Shown piece by piece: positions 49,201 to 59,334 of a stretch of 60,000 nt of DNA (position 1 is the stretch's first letter; every line of letters begins with the position of its first letter). Position numbers and translations under genes: made by a program. The stretch is from the NCBI GenBank assembly GCA_903813345.2, contig CAIIXF020000003.1:11052931-11112930 (forward strand), in the 5' to 3' direction. Under the pieces are notes generated by a model. That model saw nothing but the letters and a program-made list of their open reading frames with translations, had not been told where the DNA came from and did no database searches. This DNA comes from Owenia fusiformis. Lineage: Eukaryota > Annelida > Polychaeta > Sabellida > Oweniidae.

Positions 49201-49962
49201 TACGACATGACCCGTATACAGCAACGTGACTCACATCCAGCAGAGTAACAAACATGCAGGGATTTATCTTTGGACGAAGGCCACGATATAGTGGCCGGCC
49301 TTAGAACAAGGTAAGTTCTATTCTATTTCTTGAGGAGCCCTGTCCAAAAGTCAGATGTGTTCAGTAAACCAGAGACTCTTTATGAGCTCGGAGAATAATA
49401 CAACGTTGGCTTTTCATGATATCTAAGAAGTGCCTACTCTTCATTACACTTCCTTATAAGTGTTTATGGAATATGGAATAACGGTCCAACTTTGGTTATT
49501 CTATAAGAAATCCTATGGCATGAGCATCTAATGGGAAATTTTATCAGTCACTCATCGACGTCTTTGTTATTGCTGTGCCATTGAAAAATCTTACACCCGG
49601 CTGTTCCCCATATTTTACCATTTCATCCTGTAGCATTTGCAGCTTTAAATTCGAAATAACGAGGAAAAACATAGTAAGGGACATTGGCACTAAAAGATGG
49701 AATGCTTGGAAGGCCTATACAATAGATTAATTTGTATTTCAAGCAGAAATTTGGAAAGATTTTTGACTTTCAACGAAATTTTGCAAGATTCTAGGTTACA
49801 TCCCAAATCATGTGATCAACTGCTTGTATGACATATGTATTACACAATTCTGTACATCACCATATTTTGTAATTATTGAATTGTTATTCTGCGCCTCATT
49901 TAGGTGTTTCAATGTACAAAACTTTACTTACCGGCAAGTGCATCAAAAAGTGCCTGCGCCAT
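28293..49962 (-). CDS. ZNF341: C2H2 zinc-finger transcription factor, ZNF341 orthologue, 13 coding exons, complete
   Basis: Exons: 49962-49932, 48190-48098, 47708-47485, 46528-46400, 44251-44108, 37642-37438, 36387-36110, 34756-34592, 33677-33546, 32868-32669, 30516-30359, 29775-29569, 29203-28293. Splice sites are GT-AG with agreeing phases; 2877 nt, 958 residues (human ~850). It starts [10 protein letters not shown] (human MAQTIFEALEG), then [11 protein letters not shown], and a CCHC-like first finger [14 protein letters not shown] (~50). A Gln/Ser-rich low-complexity stretch fills ~75-275. Fingers 2-3 (~317-366) include [19 protein letters not shown] and [13 protein letters not shown], nearly identical to human; fingers 4-13 lie at ~442-728, including [20 protein letters not shown] and [16 protein letters not shown]. 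Two AT-hook-like motifs follow at ~748-757 and ~777-785, then an acidic Gln/Asp/Glu tail. The human protein binds the STAT3 and STAT1 promoters; the same target is not implied for an invertebrate. Confidence 0.95.
30003..30205. repeat. 39-bp tandem repeat, about five copies
   Basis: Units contain AAGTTAAACATGCACATCC and AAAATGATGTCATAAAAC with hardly any change, implying recent expansion. It is in ZNF341 intron 11, between exons 12 and 11 on the plus-strand map. Confidence 0.9.
31090..31157 (-). repeat. tRNA-related SINE head
   Basis: The minus strand carries an A box (ACAGCTCAGTGATAGAGC) and a B box (GGGTTCGATCTC) with tRNA-like spacing. The anticodon arm is degenerate, so this is a SINE promoter or tRNA pseudogene rather than a functional tRNA. 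It is in ZNF341 intron 10. Confidence 0.6.
31558..32335. repeat. Direct duplication of ~320 bp, ~445 bp apart
   Basis: 31558-31870 and about 32004-32335 are close copies, sharing TGCGAAATCGTACATTAGAC and a G/C-rich hairpin CCTGACCCCC...GGGGGTCAGG. It is in ZNF341 intron 10; the 31666-31869 frame is a by-product. Confidence 0.75.
32475..32612 (+). repeat. GGAC/TGAC microsatellite with dispersed repeat tail
   Basis: A run of GACGGACGGACTGACTGAC-type tetranucleotides is followed by CTATATCCCTACCGAACTTC and GTTGGGATAAT. Members of the same family flank several introns in the window. Confidence 0.8.
35379..35480. repeat. 102-bp hairpin
   Basis: Arms ATGACCTGAATCGATTGCAA and TTGCAATCGATTCAGGTCAT are perfect inverted repeats around a ~60-bp loop. 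No flanking duplication was established. It is in ZNF341 intron 7. Confidence 0.75.
36424..37283. mobile_element. ~860-bp TIR element, copy 2, in ZNF341 intron 6
   Basis: Reverse-oriented homologue of 9438-10303: the ends share CTCGTCTG.CCCAGTTAT and ATAACT.GGCCAG.CGAG, and the interior shares blocks such as GTGGTGTTTTGTTTGTTAT and GAAGAATTTTTCTTTTTGC with the other copy's complement. Diverged by point changes and small gaps, with no coding capacity. It begins 37 bp upstream of the ZNF341 exon 7 acceptor. Confidence 0.78.
38710..44002. mobile_element. 5.3-kb foldback element with tandemly repeated arms
   Basis: The outer ~570 bp on each side are near-perfect reverse complements (left from TACTCTAAGAGCGAGG, right to CGCTCTTAGAGTA), including GTTTGGCAGCATTTTCAG and a C-rich/G-rich stretch. 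Inside, the left half has seven ~183-bp direct units (CCCTCTTTGATG marks at 39285, 39468, 39650, 39834, 40015, 40200, 40386); the right half has the same units inverted (marks at 42261, 42696, 42878, 43058, 43241, 43424). The centre (about 40490-41320) includes a repeat shared with 1618-1985. No transposase is visible. It fills most of ZNF341 intron 5. Confidence 0.88.
44284..45520. repeat. 37-bp minisatellite, family A, about 33 units
   Basis: Units are AATATAAATGAGAATTCC plus TAATGGTATATGTAGAGGC, with 35-bp and A-for-T variants. Marker variants recur exactly 442 bp apart (44606/45048, 44827/45269, 44741/45183), showing a 12-unit duplicated block. It lies in ZNF341 intron 4; all frames on the minus strand are largely open because 37 is not a multiple of 3. 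Confidence 0.92.
45535..46190. repeat. 37-bp minisatellite, family B, about 17 units
   Basis: A related unit, AATATATGTGGGACTTCCC plus AAAGGTATGTGTAGAGGC, directly follows family A. It gives the long minus-strand frame of [18 protein letters not shown]-type repeats at 45399-46169, which I regard as a repeat artefact inside an intron, not a gene. Confidence 0.9.
46800..47148. repeat. CRE-like sites and a 139-bp hairpin
   Basis: Two TGACGTCA sites (46806-46813, 46890-46897) precede an inverted repeat at 47010-47148 with arms around ATCACACGTTTCAGC and GGAAATATTCCAC. This looks like an inverted-repeat element in ZNF341 intron 3; any regulatory role is speculative. Confidence 0.55.
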
Positions 49963-50997
49963 ATCGGAGGGAGAACGGTTACATCCAAGTGCCCGGATGT
50001 TTCAGGGAAGCTTGCGTTCAAATAGCGAACGACAAATTACTGTCAATGGGAGCACAGCACACTAACTGCACCCAGGAAAGGAACTGCACATGTTCTGCTT
50101 CCAAACAATCAAGTTGTGAGAGCTATCAAAATTCGATCATTTACACACCACGATCGTACGATTATCCCATCAGCTAGAAGGTGCAAAATTTCTTTGTCAA
50201 TATCACGCGAATATACAACTTTTGAAAAGACCCCAGAAGCCGCCTAAGGCGTAAAAATAGTCACACGGACACCTAAGGGGGTCAAAAGCACCCCTTGTAA
50301 AAAAATTACTAGTAGAGCTAGGATGTTCAAACTTTCCCCATTCTTTTTTCAATTATCTACAACTTTACAACTACTAGCAGTGGCGGATCCAGAACCAACA
50401 GGGGGGGGGGGGCAAGTTGGAGGTCAGAGAAAAAACTTGGGCCCCTAAAACCGAAAAGTGGGCGAAAATTTGAGGCCCATTTTCTTAAAAATTTGAAAAT
50501 TTGATAATTCAACTGATCTGCAACATTTATTTTTTCACGACAAATTTTACCGTCGGCATAAATGAAGGTGCACGGTATGATGAAATCTGAGACATATTAC
50601 CCACCCGCCATCCGTTCACCCCCCCCCCCCTCGTTCAATCTTATTTTATCGCCAAGAATAATGACATTAATTTTGGATAACATCCTTGCTGCAAAGGTAT
50701 TTTACAAGTATTAAGCATAAATGAAGTCCTTTGAAGAAGGATGTAATGATAACGTCACTTTACGATTACAGATCGTGGACCTTGATGTATAGCAAAAGCA
50801 TTCATAGATTTCACCATACCGTGAACAAATTCAGTCAGCGATTTATTTGTAAACGTTCTCGTGAAAAAACATGTGAGATTATAGCCCATGAATGCAAGTT
50901 ATAACTGAGATATAGCTTGTTGCAAGGGTTCACTTTTTTGGATTTCGACCACCCTACATGTATATACACTTTCTTTCTCATTTCCTCATCAATAGCA

Positions 50998-51323
50998 GGG
51001 GCGGATCTGGGTACCAACAAGGGGGGGGGGGGCTAAACTTCTGGTCTGAGAATAAAACTTCCGCGCTTGAGCGGAAAAAAATTTTGGGCCCCAAAAAACC
51101 AAAAGTGGGCCCAAATTTTGAAATTTTGAGGCCCATTTTCTTCAAAATTTGGCCTAAAATTAAAAAACAAGGCCTTAGAAGGCCAATTTATGACCAAAAA
51201 GGCCTACTTTTTGGGGCCTTAAAGCCTTTTTTGGCTCAAAATTTTATTTGGGTACAATTTTTTTTTCTGGGCCCACCCAAGGGGGGGGGGGGGGGCCGGG
51301 CCCCCCCCCCCAGATCCGCCAGT
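50998..51323. mobile_element. G-tract MITE with GGCGGATCTGGG ends
   Basis: Ends GGGGCGGATCTGGG and CCCAGATCCGCC are inverted repeats; a G run follows the left end and long G and C runs precede the right. The interior is rich in GGGCCC and GGCC words. Related ends occur at 50385 (partial) and in reverse at 57721-57803. Confidence 0.65.
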
Positions 51324-51336
51324 GAATAGTCAGAAT

Positions 51337-51641
51337 CACAGGCTGGTATCGAAATATTTGTCCGCTGTGACGGAGCGTGCTATTTTGCATAGAAACACTA
51401 GGAAATCCACACAATTTATTTTATTACTCATATGTTTCGCTATATCAAGGGAAATCACCTACCCCATGCAATGGATATATCACAAGTTTGCGGGTAACTT
51501 TACTATTCTGTTTGAAGTCCAACAACGTTAAGAATAAAAGCTATTGAAAACGGAAAAAATAAATGATATGGGTTTCTTAGTGCTTCTATGCAAAATAGCA
51601 CGCTCCGTCACAGCGGACAAATTTTTCGATACCGGCCTGTG
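51337..51641. mobile_element. 305-bp MITE with 5-bp target-site duplication
   Basis: Arms of about 65 bp are inverted (CACAGGC..GGTATCGAAA, TGTCCGCTGTGACGGAGCGT, GCTATTTTGCATAGAA). Flanks are AGAAT on both sides (51332-51336, 51642-51646). It lies 13 bp beyond the previous MITE. The frame at 51322-51531 is chance. Confidence 0.8.
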
Positions 51642-52524
51642 AGAATTGTTGAAAATGTCTGGAATCCACGCCCGGTGATCGTACAAAATAGATGGAGGGG
51701 GGATTAGGCGATTTCTACAAGAAAACTCAACAAATTGGAAGATTTATTTTTTTCAAGAGAAAATTTACAACTGAATTGCCAAATGAATAGGCGCAGTGCA
51801 TGGCAAAATATGTTAGGTCATCTAGTATTTTTTTGAACTGATACCCTTCTTAGATATGAGATCTATTAAAAAGGCGAATCATCACCAACGTGCATGGACC
51901 TTGTCAATGTTTTTGCTATAAATCGGGCAGCAATACGACCAGATGTACACGACCTGTAATAAATAGGTATAAGGGACGTTATTATCACAATACTTATGAC
52001 ATTGCTCACTTCTTAAAGTTAGTTTCCATGCGTTATACAAAATCGAAATAAATTAATATTGGATGGAGGGGGAGTGGATGGAGGGGGGGGGGGTTATATG
52101 TCTTTACGATGTAACAAATTCACAAGAACTCGTGTATTTGAAAAAACTTAACTCAGTACCCTAGTAAGAAACTGGATATTATATCTCTGGAGAATGAAAA
52201 ATGGGAATTGGAGTCATATTCATAAGAATAAATTCAAGTAGCATGTCTTATCATGTCTTATATCTTGGAATAAAATCACCTGGAATGGCAACTCCATTGT
52301 GTATCTATCGCTCCATTGTTCTATGTCTGTCTCCCATTGTTAAAAATAATAAATCCCCGGTTGCCTTGACGAGTTATTACGTCATATTTCATGAGCACCG
52401 ACGTCACATTTCGTACATCGTTTCCCCGACGACCGTAAGTTTTATAAACAATGCTGTACATATATTATTAGTTCTCGTTGACCACAATTGTATTCAGTGT
52501 ATCTCACGTCTTCTTCGTTCACAG

Positions 52525-52717
52525 GCCCGTAGCCAGGATTTACCTTGGGGTTTGGGAGCGGTTTTAACAAGGGGGAGCTTTTGCCAAGGGGGCGGTGAAC
52601 TTTTTCAGTTTTTGGCAAAAATCATACGAAAAGTGCTCAAAATGGTACTAAAAACTGCATGATTTTTAAAGAATTTCTGGCCCCCTCCGACCCCCCCCCC
52701 CCCCCCCAGCTACGGGC
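52525..52717. mobile_element. Small G/C-tract element with GCCCGTAGC ends
   Basis: Begins GCCCGTAGCC and ends AGCTACGGGC, with a long C run just before the right end. It probably belongs to a family comparable to the GGCGGATC elements nearby. Confidence 0.5.
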
Positions 52718-53919
52718 ATGGTTCACCGTGACTGTTTTTCAAGGTCACGTCGGAGGATCGGACAAAATGAACGGAGAAGTTAGCAGGCGATTTCGGCTAG
52801 AAAATATAGTGAATCTGGAACAACTATTTTTCTTAAAGAAAGATTACTAGTGCATTACTAATCGAAAAAGCGCACGGTATGGCACGGTAAAATATGTTAC
52901 GTTTTCCATGAGGATACGCTTCTAAAATATGTGATGTATTATAAGGTGTCGTTACCAACGTGCAAAAGGCAATGTTATTGCTACAAATCAAGAAACAATG
53001 AAAGTGACAGTATCATCACAAAACTAATGCCATCGCTGGCTTTTTAAGAGATGCTAATGAGACTCTGTGGCATTGTTTTTTCCTTTTTGTTTTGAATTTT
53101 TTACACCTTAACATTAACTAACTACTCAATATGCAACTTTTCACCACGTACAATTTTAAGTTTGAAAATTCCATTTTTATAATGGAGCTCAATGGGAAAA
53201 ACATAGCGGCGCGATTTTCTTGAAATTGACAGATATAGTAAATATTGGTAAGACGACAATGAAGAACATTCAATGTCTTGGTTACACAAAATATAGAAAA
53301 ATGTAAAATAATCATAAAAACCTTTAAAAATAGATTGAAGGGGTGATATTCATTTTTAATGTGCCTTTCACAACTACAGGGTAACCATAGTTTTGGTAAT
53401 GGTTTACTAATTTTAAAAGCATATCTTCCAGCATGTGTATCAAGCCAAGTAATACAGTGAGTTATCATTAATTGGAATGGTATAATTGTATTTCGTAGCA
53501 ATGATGACAAACAGGTAAAATCGATCATATCACATACTAGTTCTTACCATCAAATCGATCCTATTATAATGCATATTAAACAATATAGCAGTAGATCTTC
53601 AAATTCACGAATTGAGCTAAATTGTAAGATAATAAACAATTTGCTAATCCCTTACTGTATAATCCCCTTCTCTGAGTCATACTGAATTATAATATTTCGG
53701 TATGCTTATTTTAGCTGCTGTAGTTTAGGTCACTTGATGGGATAATCAGTAACATGCTGTCACTAGAGACAAAACTTAACACTAAATAATCACTCGTGTT
53801 ACGTTCGAAAATAACAGAAAGTAAAAACAGCAAATAAAATATAACAATGTACAGTACTATATTTTTGAAAAACTAAATGATATAACAATAATATAAAATA
53901 TAATGTAATACTTAAGTTC

Positions 53920-54145
53920 AATTGGCGATACCCCTAATTGTCTCTCGATGTTGGTAAATATCCTTGATGATCCTTGATAATGTTCGTGATAACGAAACGT
54001 TATTTCTCCAATGTTTGTTATAATCCAATAATGTTCGTAGTAATCCTATAATGTTCGTATCCAATAATGTTTGATGATAATCCATAAATAGTTGATAATT
54101 CACGAATGTTTATAATAATCCACGAATGTTTATGATAATCCGTAT
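53920..54145. repeat. Imperfect ~22-26-bp minisatellite
   Basis: Repeated variants of AATGTTCGTAGTAATCC and AATGTTTATAATAATCCACG. Units are diverged, so the array is old. Confidence 0.65.
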
Positions 54146-54738
54146 ATATTTCTGTGTAGGTAACCTGTCCATTACCTGTTGAATGGTTAAAACTGCTTCA
54201 AAATGGTCAATGAAAATGTGAAATGTGTTTTCTGCGCAAATAATGTCCCATTTGCCATATGGTATGGTTTAAACTCATATCCCCCATTGAAACCTTATCT
54301 TAAGATCATCCAATATGTTTCAACAATTTCCATGCATCACATTTGTAAAGTTTTGCACAATACCTAATTTAAGGCATGTTTTTGTAAGTCTTGTAATTTA
54401 TTCAAAATTCAAGGCTGCGAATAAATTAGGGCACCAACAAAAATGTTAGATCTTTCTCCACAAGATGTGATGATATGGGCTAATGCATGCATGTATGAAG
54501 GAAAATATAGCCCTGTAGATGATTTAAAAATAGGTGAATTTAAAGCAAGTTGAAAAAGACCTTTTTGAGAAAATTATTAAAGGTAAAATCTCAAATCTAA
54601 AGTTAGATTTGAGCTTCTTAGAACTAAGATGATAATTTATAAAAATTGGTCAATTTGAAGCAAGTTGAAAAATAATTTTTTGACCTTGTTTTTCTCAGAA
54701 GCATATCGATTCAAAAATAATTCTAGAATCTAACATAT

Positions 54739-55607
54739 TTACACTCCTCTCCATAAGTTTGGCATCCTTAGCTCCCCATTGATATTTACTTAACCGGCGA
54801 TGAAATAACTTATGAGTCAGAAATAACTTATAATATTGATGAAAACATCTTGACTTTATTTCCGATACCTCCACATTTTCTCAATTTTTTCATTAATTAC
54901 AATAGGTCGAAATTTGATAGTAAATTTGATGAATTTTTGAAAATCGTCATCCCCATGTAGTCCAAAGGGAAATGTAGGGTTCGGGGCAAATCAGAAATCA
55001 TGATATCTTTTCAGTGAGAGATTCAGCAAAAATATTTTTATATAGAAAATTGAATTGTCTCTAACTTTTTGGGAGACTAAGTGTTTAGTTTATTTGATGA
55101 ATACTAAAGTTACAGCGCTTCAAAGTCATGTTTGAAAATATTTTTTCGCCTCCTGTGTTATTTCAATGGGAGAGGTTTTTTGAAAAAGAATTTTGACTTT
55201 AAAGCCCTATAACTTTTTGAACCTGAAGAAACATATCAATTTTTTGTTAAAAAAAGGTAGCAAATTCAATTGCCTGCCTAACTCTTATTTTTTGCAAGGA
55301 CTCGGATGGATGGATGTTCTGTCATATGACTTGCGGCAAACCTACCATTTCCCATTGGTTAAAATGGGAATGTCGATTTTCAAGATTCATCAAATTTATC
55401 ATCAATTTTTGACTTATTGTAATTGAGGAAAAAAATGAGAAAATTTGAAGGTATTGGAAATAAAATCAAATTACGTTTCCATTAGTAGTATAAGTATTTT
55501 CATCGCAGGTTAAGTAAATAAAAAATCAAATGTAAAGAGGCTTCAACACGTACACATGTAGCTCAATGGGGGAGCTAAGGATGCCAAACTTATGGAGGGG
55601 AGTGTAA
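54739..55607. mobile_element. ~870-bp element with long degenerate TIRs
   Basis: Ends TTACACTCCTCTCCATAAG and CTTATGGAGGGGAGTGTAA are inverted, followed inward by TTTGGCATCCTTAGC. Degenerate similarity continues for about 250-300 bp on each side. The 55193-55426 frame is not convincing as a gene. Confidence 0.75.
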
Positions 55608-57584
55608 CTATACCGTGGGTCTATTCATTTATCAATTCAATCAATAGTAAACTTTCTCCTGAAAAAAGAAATGTTTCTCATTTGTTGAATTTTCTAGCTG
55701 AAATCGCCTGCTCCCCCTCCATTCAATTTGTCCGACCTACGGTCGCTGGAATTATCGAAAGTAATTGCGGATGTATGAAGAAATGGTAATAATTTGAAGA
55801 TTCGATTGAGAATACATGGAATAGCTACATTGTGAGTACAAAGAAAATAAATCTAAATTAGTGTTTTGATGAATTTCATAATTCAAGTTCAGTCATCCTT
55901 CATGATCACTGAATAACGTTGATGTTTTGCTCTCATTATGACATGTATGATAAACATGAGGATATTTTGGAACAAAAACGGAATTCGATCAAATTAGTGG
56001 CAAAATTGCCTCTAATTGATAAAGAGTTATTAATATGTATCTTGTAGTTTACTTTGTCTCCAAAGTCTTGAACATTACTAGGATCGCTGATTGTTCAAAC
56101 AAGTGTATGTTGATCCATTTATTCAAGATACAAATTATTTTAAGATGACCTTCTGTAGTAATGTATAAATTGCGCAATAGTTGTTAAACAGGGTGAGTCA
56201 AAAAACGTAACACAAACAAATGTTAATAACTCAGTCATTCACCATGGATTTAGGCCTTACGTCATGATCCATACGCCTACTGTACCGTTTACTATACCCG
56301 TGACAGTTAGTTTCAGTATTTTGGTGTGTCTAGAATTAGTAGTAGTAGTTATTCCTCGCTATCAATTCGAATGAAACATGACAGAACATGATGCCCGACT
56401 GCTATCGTCTTAACGTAGCACGTCACTTACTAGTAGGATCGAAGTGCGAAGTGCGTTTCATGCATCCGAATATGGAGTAAGACCGTTCTGCCATGTTTCC
56501 AAGAACGTGAGTGAAGGTAAAAACTAGCTTCGTGTGGTGTATCTCAGTAATCTGGGTTATGAAAACTTTCCGTCTTTCCTTTCATCATCTAAATCCATGT
56601 CACATGGTATCCGAAAGAAGGAACATCACGTAAATCCACAATTACTGTTTTTAAACAATAAAAGCTTGTAAATATTTATCCAACAAGCCCTTTTACAAGA
56701 CACAGTTTCCTGAAGTCATATCGACGCTACAGTTACGAAATGTTTTGGAGTGGTCCATCTTCAGTAGTTTTGAATTGAAGTTGAATTAGTGAGTAGGCCT
56801 AAGTAAGCCGTTTCCCTGGCCGTTTCTTGGGTATCAAAGTGAGGATGTCGTATCCGATCAAATCTACACTGGTCGCAATAGTACGATGACGTTCAAAGCA
56901 AATCTCACTGAGATTATTTTGTCTGGCGTTAATGAGCACAGTGTTCCAGGGACACCATTTTATCCTTTATATTTGTGTAGTTCACCAGTTGACAGATTTT
57001 TCAAATGAGTTGGACTACATGTATAAGCTTGGTTGATTTCTCTTTTTGTAGACATGATTTGCTGCTTTTCCATCTTGCTAATTCATCAGATGGATCTGAA
57101 AATAAAAACTGAGATTAAAAAATTGATCATACACAGAGAATATAAGCTTAATTGATAAATTAATGCACGCAAATGTCCTTTCGATTTTTACATATTTTCC
57201 TAAACACGACATAAACGGGACATTTTATTTGCCAACTTTTTCGGATTTGTGGACAACTGGAATTGATGGTGCGTGCAAAGAGGTTACAGCAGATTTTACC
57301 TTATTTTCCTAAATATGACATAAATAGAACATTTTCTTTCCAAAATTCTAAGCAAGTTTCGTAATTGCGGAAAACTTGAATTGGAAAAACATTTTTCGCA
57401 TATAAAAACATATAATTGATCTATAAAAAAACATATACAGAGACTATGATTGATGGTGCGTGCAAAGGGGATACTGTTTTTCCTTATTTGCCCATATATG
57501 ACATATAAAAATACATTTTCTTACCAAAATCAAAGCACGCAGAGATGAATATGAATCCAATATGGCGCCGTAGTGTTGTAACGA

Positions 57585-57596
57585 TGTGACGTCACA
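57585..57596. promoter_or_regulatory. Upstream palindromic CRE site
   Basis: TGTGACGTCACA is a perfect 12-bp palindrome with a consensus CRE core, 430 bp upstream of the proximal CRE of the Maf-like gene. A further TGTGACGTC half-matched site lies near 57619. It may be an enhancer site or part of a dispersed repeat, since a similar context occurs at 46802-46815. Confidence 0.4.
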
Positions 57597-57970
57597 AGTA
57601 TTCTTTTGGTAGTTACAGCTGTGACGTCTTTCAATTATCGGAGACAGACATAGAACAATCGGAGACATGAGTTGCCATTCCCGTTGTTTAGTATTCCCAG
57701 CTTATATATACGCGTTATCCCCCCTCCCACGGCCCCCGCGCGGAAGGTTTTTCTCTGACCTGAAATTTGGGCCACCCCCCTTGTTGGTTCCCAGATCCGC
57801 CCTATGTCTATGTCAATAATCTGCAAAAGGCTAATAAGCCCATATAAAGCAGATATATTCCCCTGAGATTATAGATCATTGCGACAAGCTAGCGGTGAAG
57901 TTCGATTGCACCATGTTTTGGAAACGGGAATTCCCCGTCAGAATAACTTAGTTACATATCCTACATTTTG

Positions 57971-58039
57971 ATTGGTTTCCAATGAGGTCACTTTCCATAT
58001 AAAGAATAAAACAAAGATGACGTCATCATAGCTATATAA
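57971..58039 (+). promoter_or_regulatory. Core promoter of the Maf-like gene: CCAAT, CRE and TATA boxes
   Basis: An inverted CCAAT (57971-57975) and a forward CCAAT (57979-57983) precede a perfect 12-bp palindrome, GATGACGTCATC, at 58016-58027 whose core is a consensus CRE (TGACGTCA, 58018-58025). TATATAA follows at 58033-58039, 8 bp after the CRE core. This predicts a start site near 58065 and a 5' UTR of about 290 nt if unspliced. The order and spacing are those of a classical inducible promoter. The start site itself is inferred. Confidence 0.7.
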
Positions 58040-58353
58040 ACTGTGCCCTACCCACAATCCCCGTTGTTGCCTCCTTCAAATTCTGGACGGACGTATAGTT
58101 TTTGCCCTTGAAACTTACGTCAAGTTCTTCCTAAATTAACAAAATTTAGAATAAAACACCAACCAAGGATAATAGGTGAATATTTGGACTACATTTTGGA
58201 CTACACATTTTTGGAATTTACGTCAAAATACAGCGCATTTCGGCCAGTTATATGATTAGAAATTTTTCACAAAAATATTGCGGCAGCCATCTTGGATTAT
58301 CAATATTTGATCTACTGTGTTTCAGGACATATTATTACAACGTTCGAAACGTT

Positions 58354-59334
58354 ATGGATCTGACAAATCAAGATCCACTACCCAGTGGATATACATCGGA
58401 CAAACTCTCTGAGGATTTGAGCGAAGGACAAGAAAATGGAATCGAGGACTTGGACAGTAATGGAACTGTACTTCCGGTTAATTTGACATGCCCGATCACG
58501 TCTGACGTTCAACTTCCTGGCACAAGTATTGATATCGCTCAAGAATATTCAAACAATTCACATTTGCGAGCTATGGATGACATGATTAACCTTGCATCAC
58601 CACCAATTTCCCCGATTTCTAACCTTGTCGCAAGTGACGAGGAATTCCGTACTGTCAGTTTAAACCAAGATGATCTTGAAAAGTGGGCGAGTGAGATTGG
58701 TCTGCTTAATGAAGTTAAGAGAGAGCCAATTAATTTTACGATATTAAATGAGCCATCAGCAGTTATAGATATGGAGTCTATTCAAGATCTTGAACAATAC
58801 ATAAATCCATCATCAGAGGTGCGTACAGAGTCGCTACATGATCAGTCTGTTGCACCAGTTAATAAAGAACGACGTCCAGGCGGAAGAAGACCTTTGGAAA
58901 ACCCCATATCGAAGCATATTGATGATGATGAACTCTGTCGATTGTCAACCAGAGAGTTGAATTTGCGTTTGAAGAATGTCCCAGCAGAAGAGGTTGCACT
59001 ATTGAAATCCAGACGACGTACAATAAAAAATCGTGGATATGCAATGAATTGCAGAAACCGTCGATCTGTGCAACAGCAGACTGTTGTGCAAACTGTAGCT
59101 GAATTACAGCAAGAGGTTGAACGTCTTCGGGAAGAGAATGATCGACTCCGAAATGAAAATCAAGAGGTTCATGCAGAAAATGATGAAGTTAACAACATTC
59201 TCCGACAGCGGGGGATTGTTCTTAACAGAAGATGTCCATCTGTATCAAACTGTAGTTCTATTTCGAGTCCTGGGCGATCATTCACAAGCTGGGATGCTAT
59301 GTTGAGCCCTGGACTTCCAAGCTCACCTGAGTAG
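58354..59334 (+). CDS. Maf-type bZIP transcription factor, divergent, single open frame
   Basis: The open frame runs from an in-frame ATG at 58252, but I prefer 58354 (326 residues): the 34 residues before it look non-coding, and a pyrimidine-rich stretch ending in CAG at 58323 could be a 3' splice site of a short 5'-UTR intron (possible donor AG|GTGAAT near 58172) that would remove the first ATG. In the 326-residue numbering: acidic Ser/Pro-rich N-terminus; a sumoylation-like VKREP at ~130; a Maf extended homology region at ~190-218 (DDELCRLSTRELNLRL); a basic region at ~219-240 with the Maf signature NRGYA followed by CRNRR where Mafs usually have CRxKR; and a zipper at ~243-290 with heptads L-L-L-V-V. 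It should dimerise and bind MARE/CRE-like DNA in the nucleus. Length and N-terminus fit neither small Mafs (~150-170 residues, no activation domain) nor large Mafs closely. No symbol given because the subfamily is unclear. Confidence 0.85.
   Translation: MDLTNQDPLPSGYTSDKLSEDLSEGQENGIEDLDSNGTVLPVNLTCPITSDVQLPGTSIDIAQEYSNNSHLRAMDDMINLASPPISPISNLVASDEEFRTVSLNQDDLEKWASEIGLLNEVKREPINFTILNEPSAVIDMESIQDLEQYINPSSEVRTESLHDQSVAPVNKERRPGGRRPLENPISKHIDDDELCRLSTRELNLRLKNVPAEEVALLKSRRRTIKNRGYAMNCRNRRSVQQQTVVQTVAELQQEVERLREENDRLRNENQEVHAENDEVNNILRQRGIVLNRRCPSVSNCSSISSPGRSFTSWDAMLSPGLPSSPE

Larger units (their letters stand above)
49963..57970. other. Intergenic region between divergent ZNF341 and the Maf-like gene
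   Basis: Eight kilobases with no recognisable gene. It contains G-tract MITEs (50385-50480, 50998-51323, 52525-52717, 57721-57803), a 305-bp element with TSD (51337-51641), an imperfect minisatellite (53920-54145), a long-TIR element (54739-55607) and a CAGGGTGAGTC end at 56189. The part next to 49963 should hold the ZNF341 promoter, but I see no TATA box. Confidence 0.65.

Noticed and set aside
52201-52662. 153-codon frame in the intergenic region
   Set aside because: Ends inside a G/C-tract MITE, has no known motifs and shows no exon-like boundaries.
58252-58353. Upstream in-frame start of the Maf-like protein
   Set aside because: Not excluded, but the 34 residues look like translated UTR and a plausible 3' splice site at 58323 would remove the ATG.
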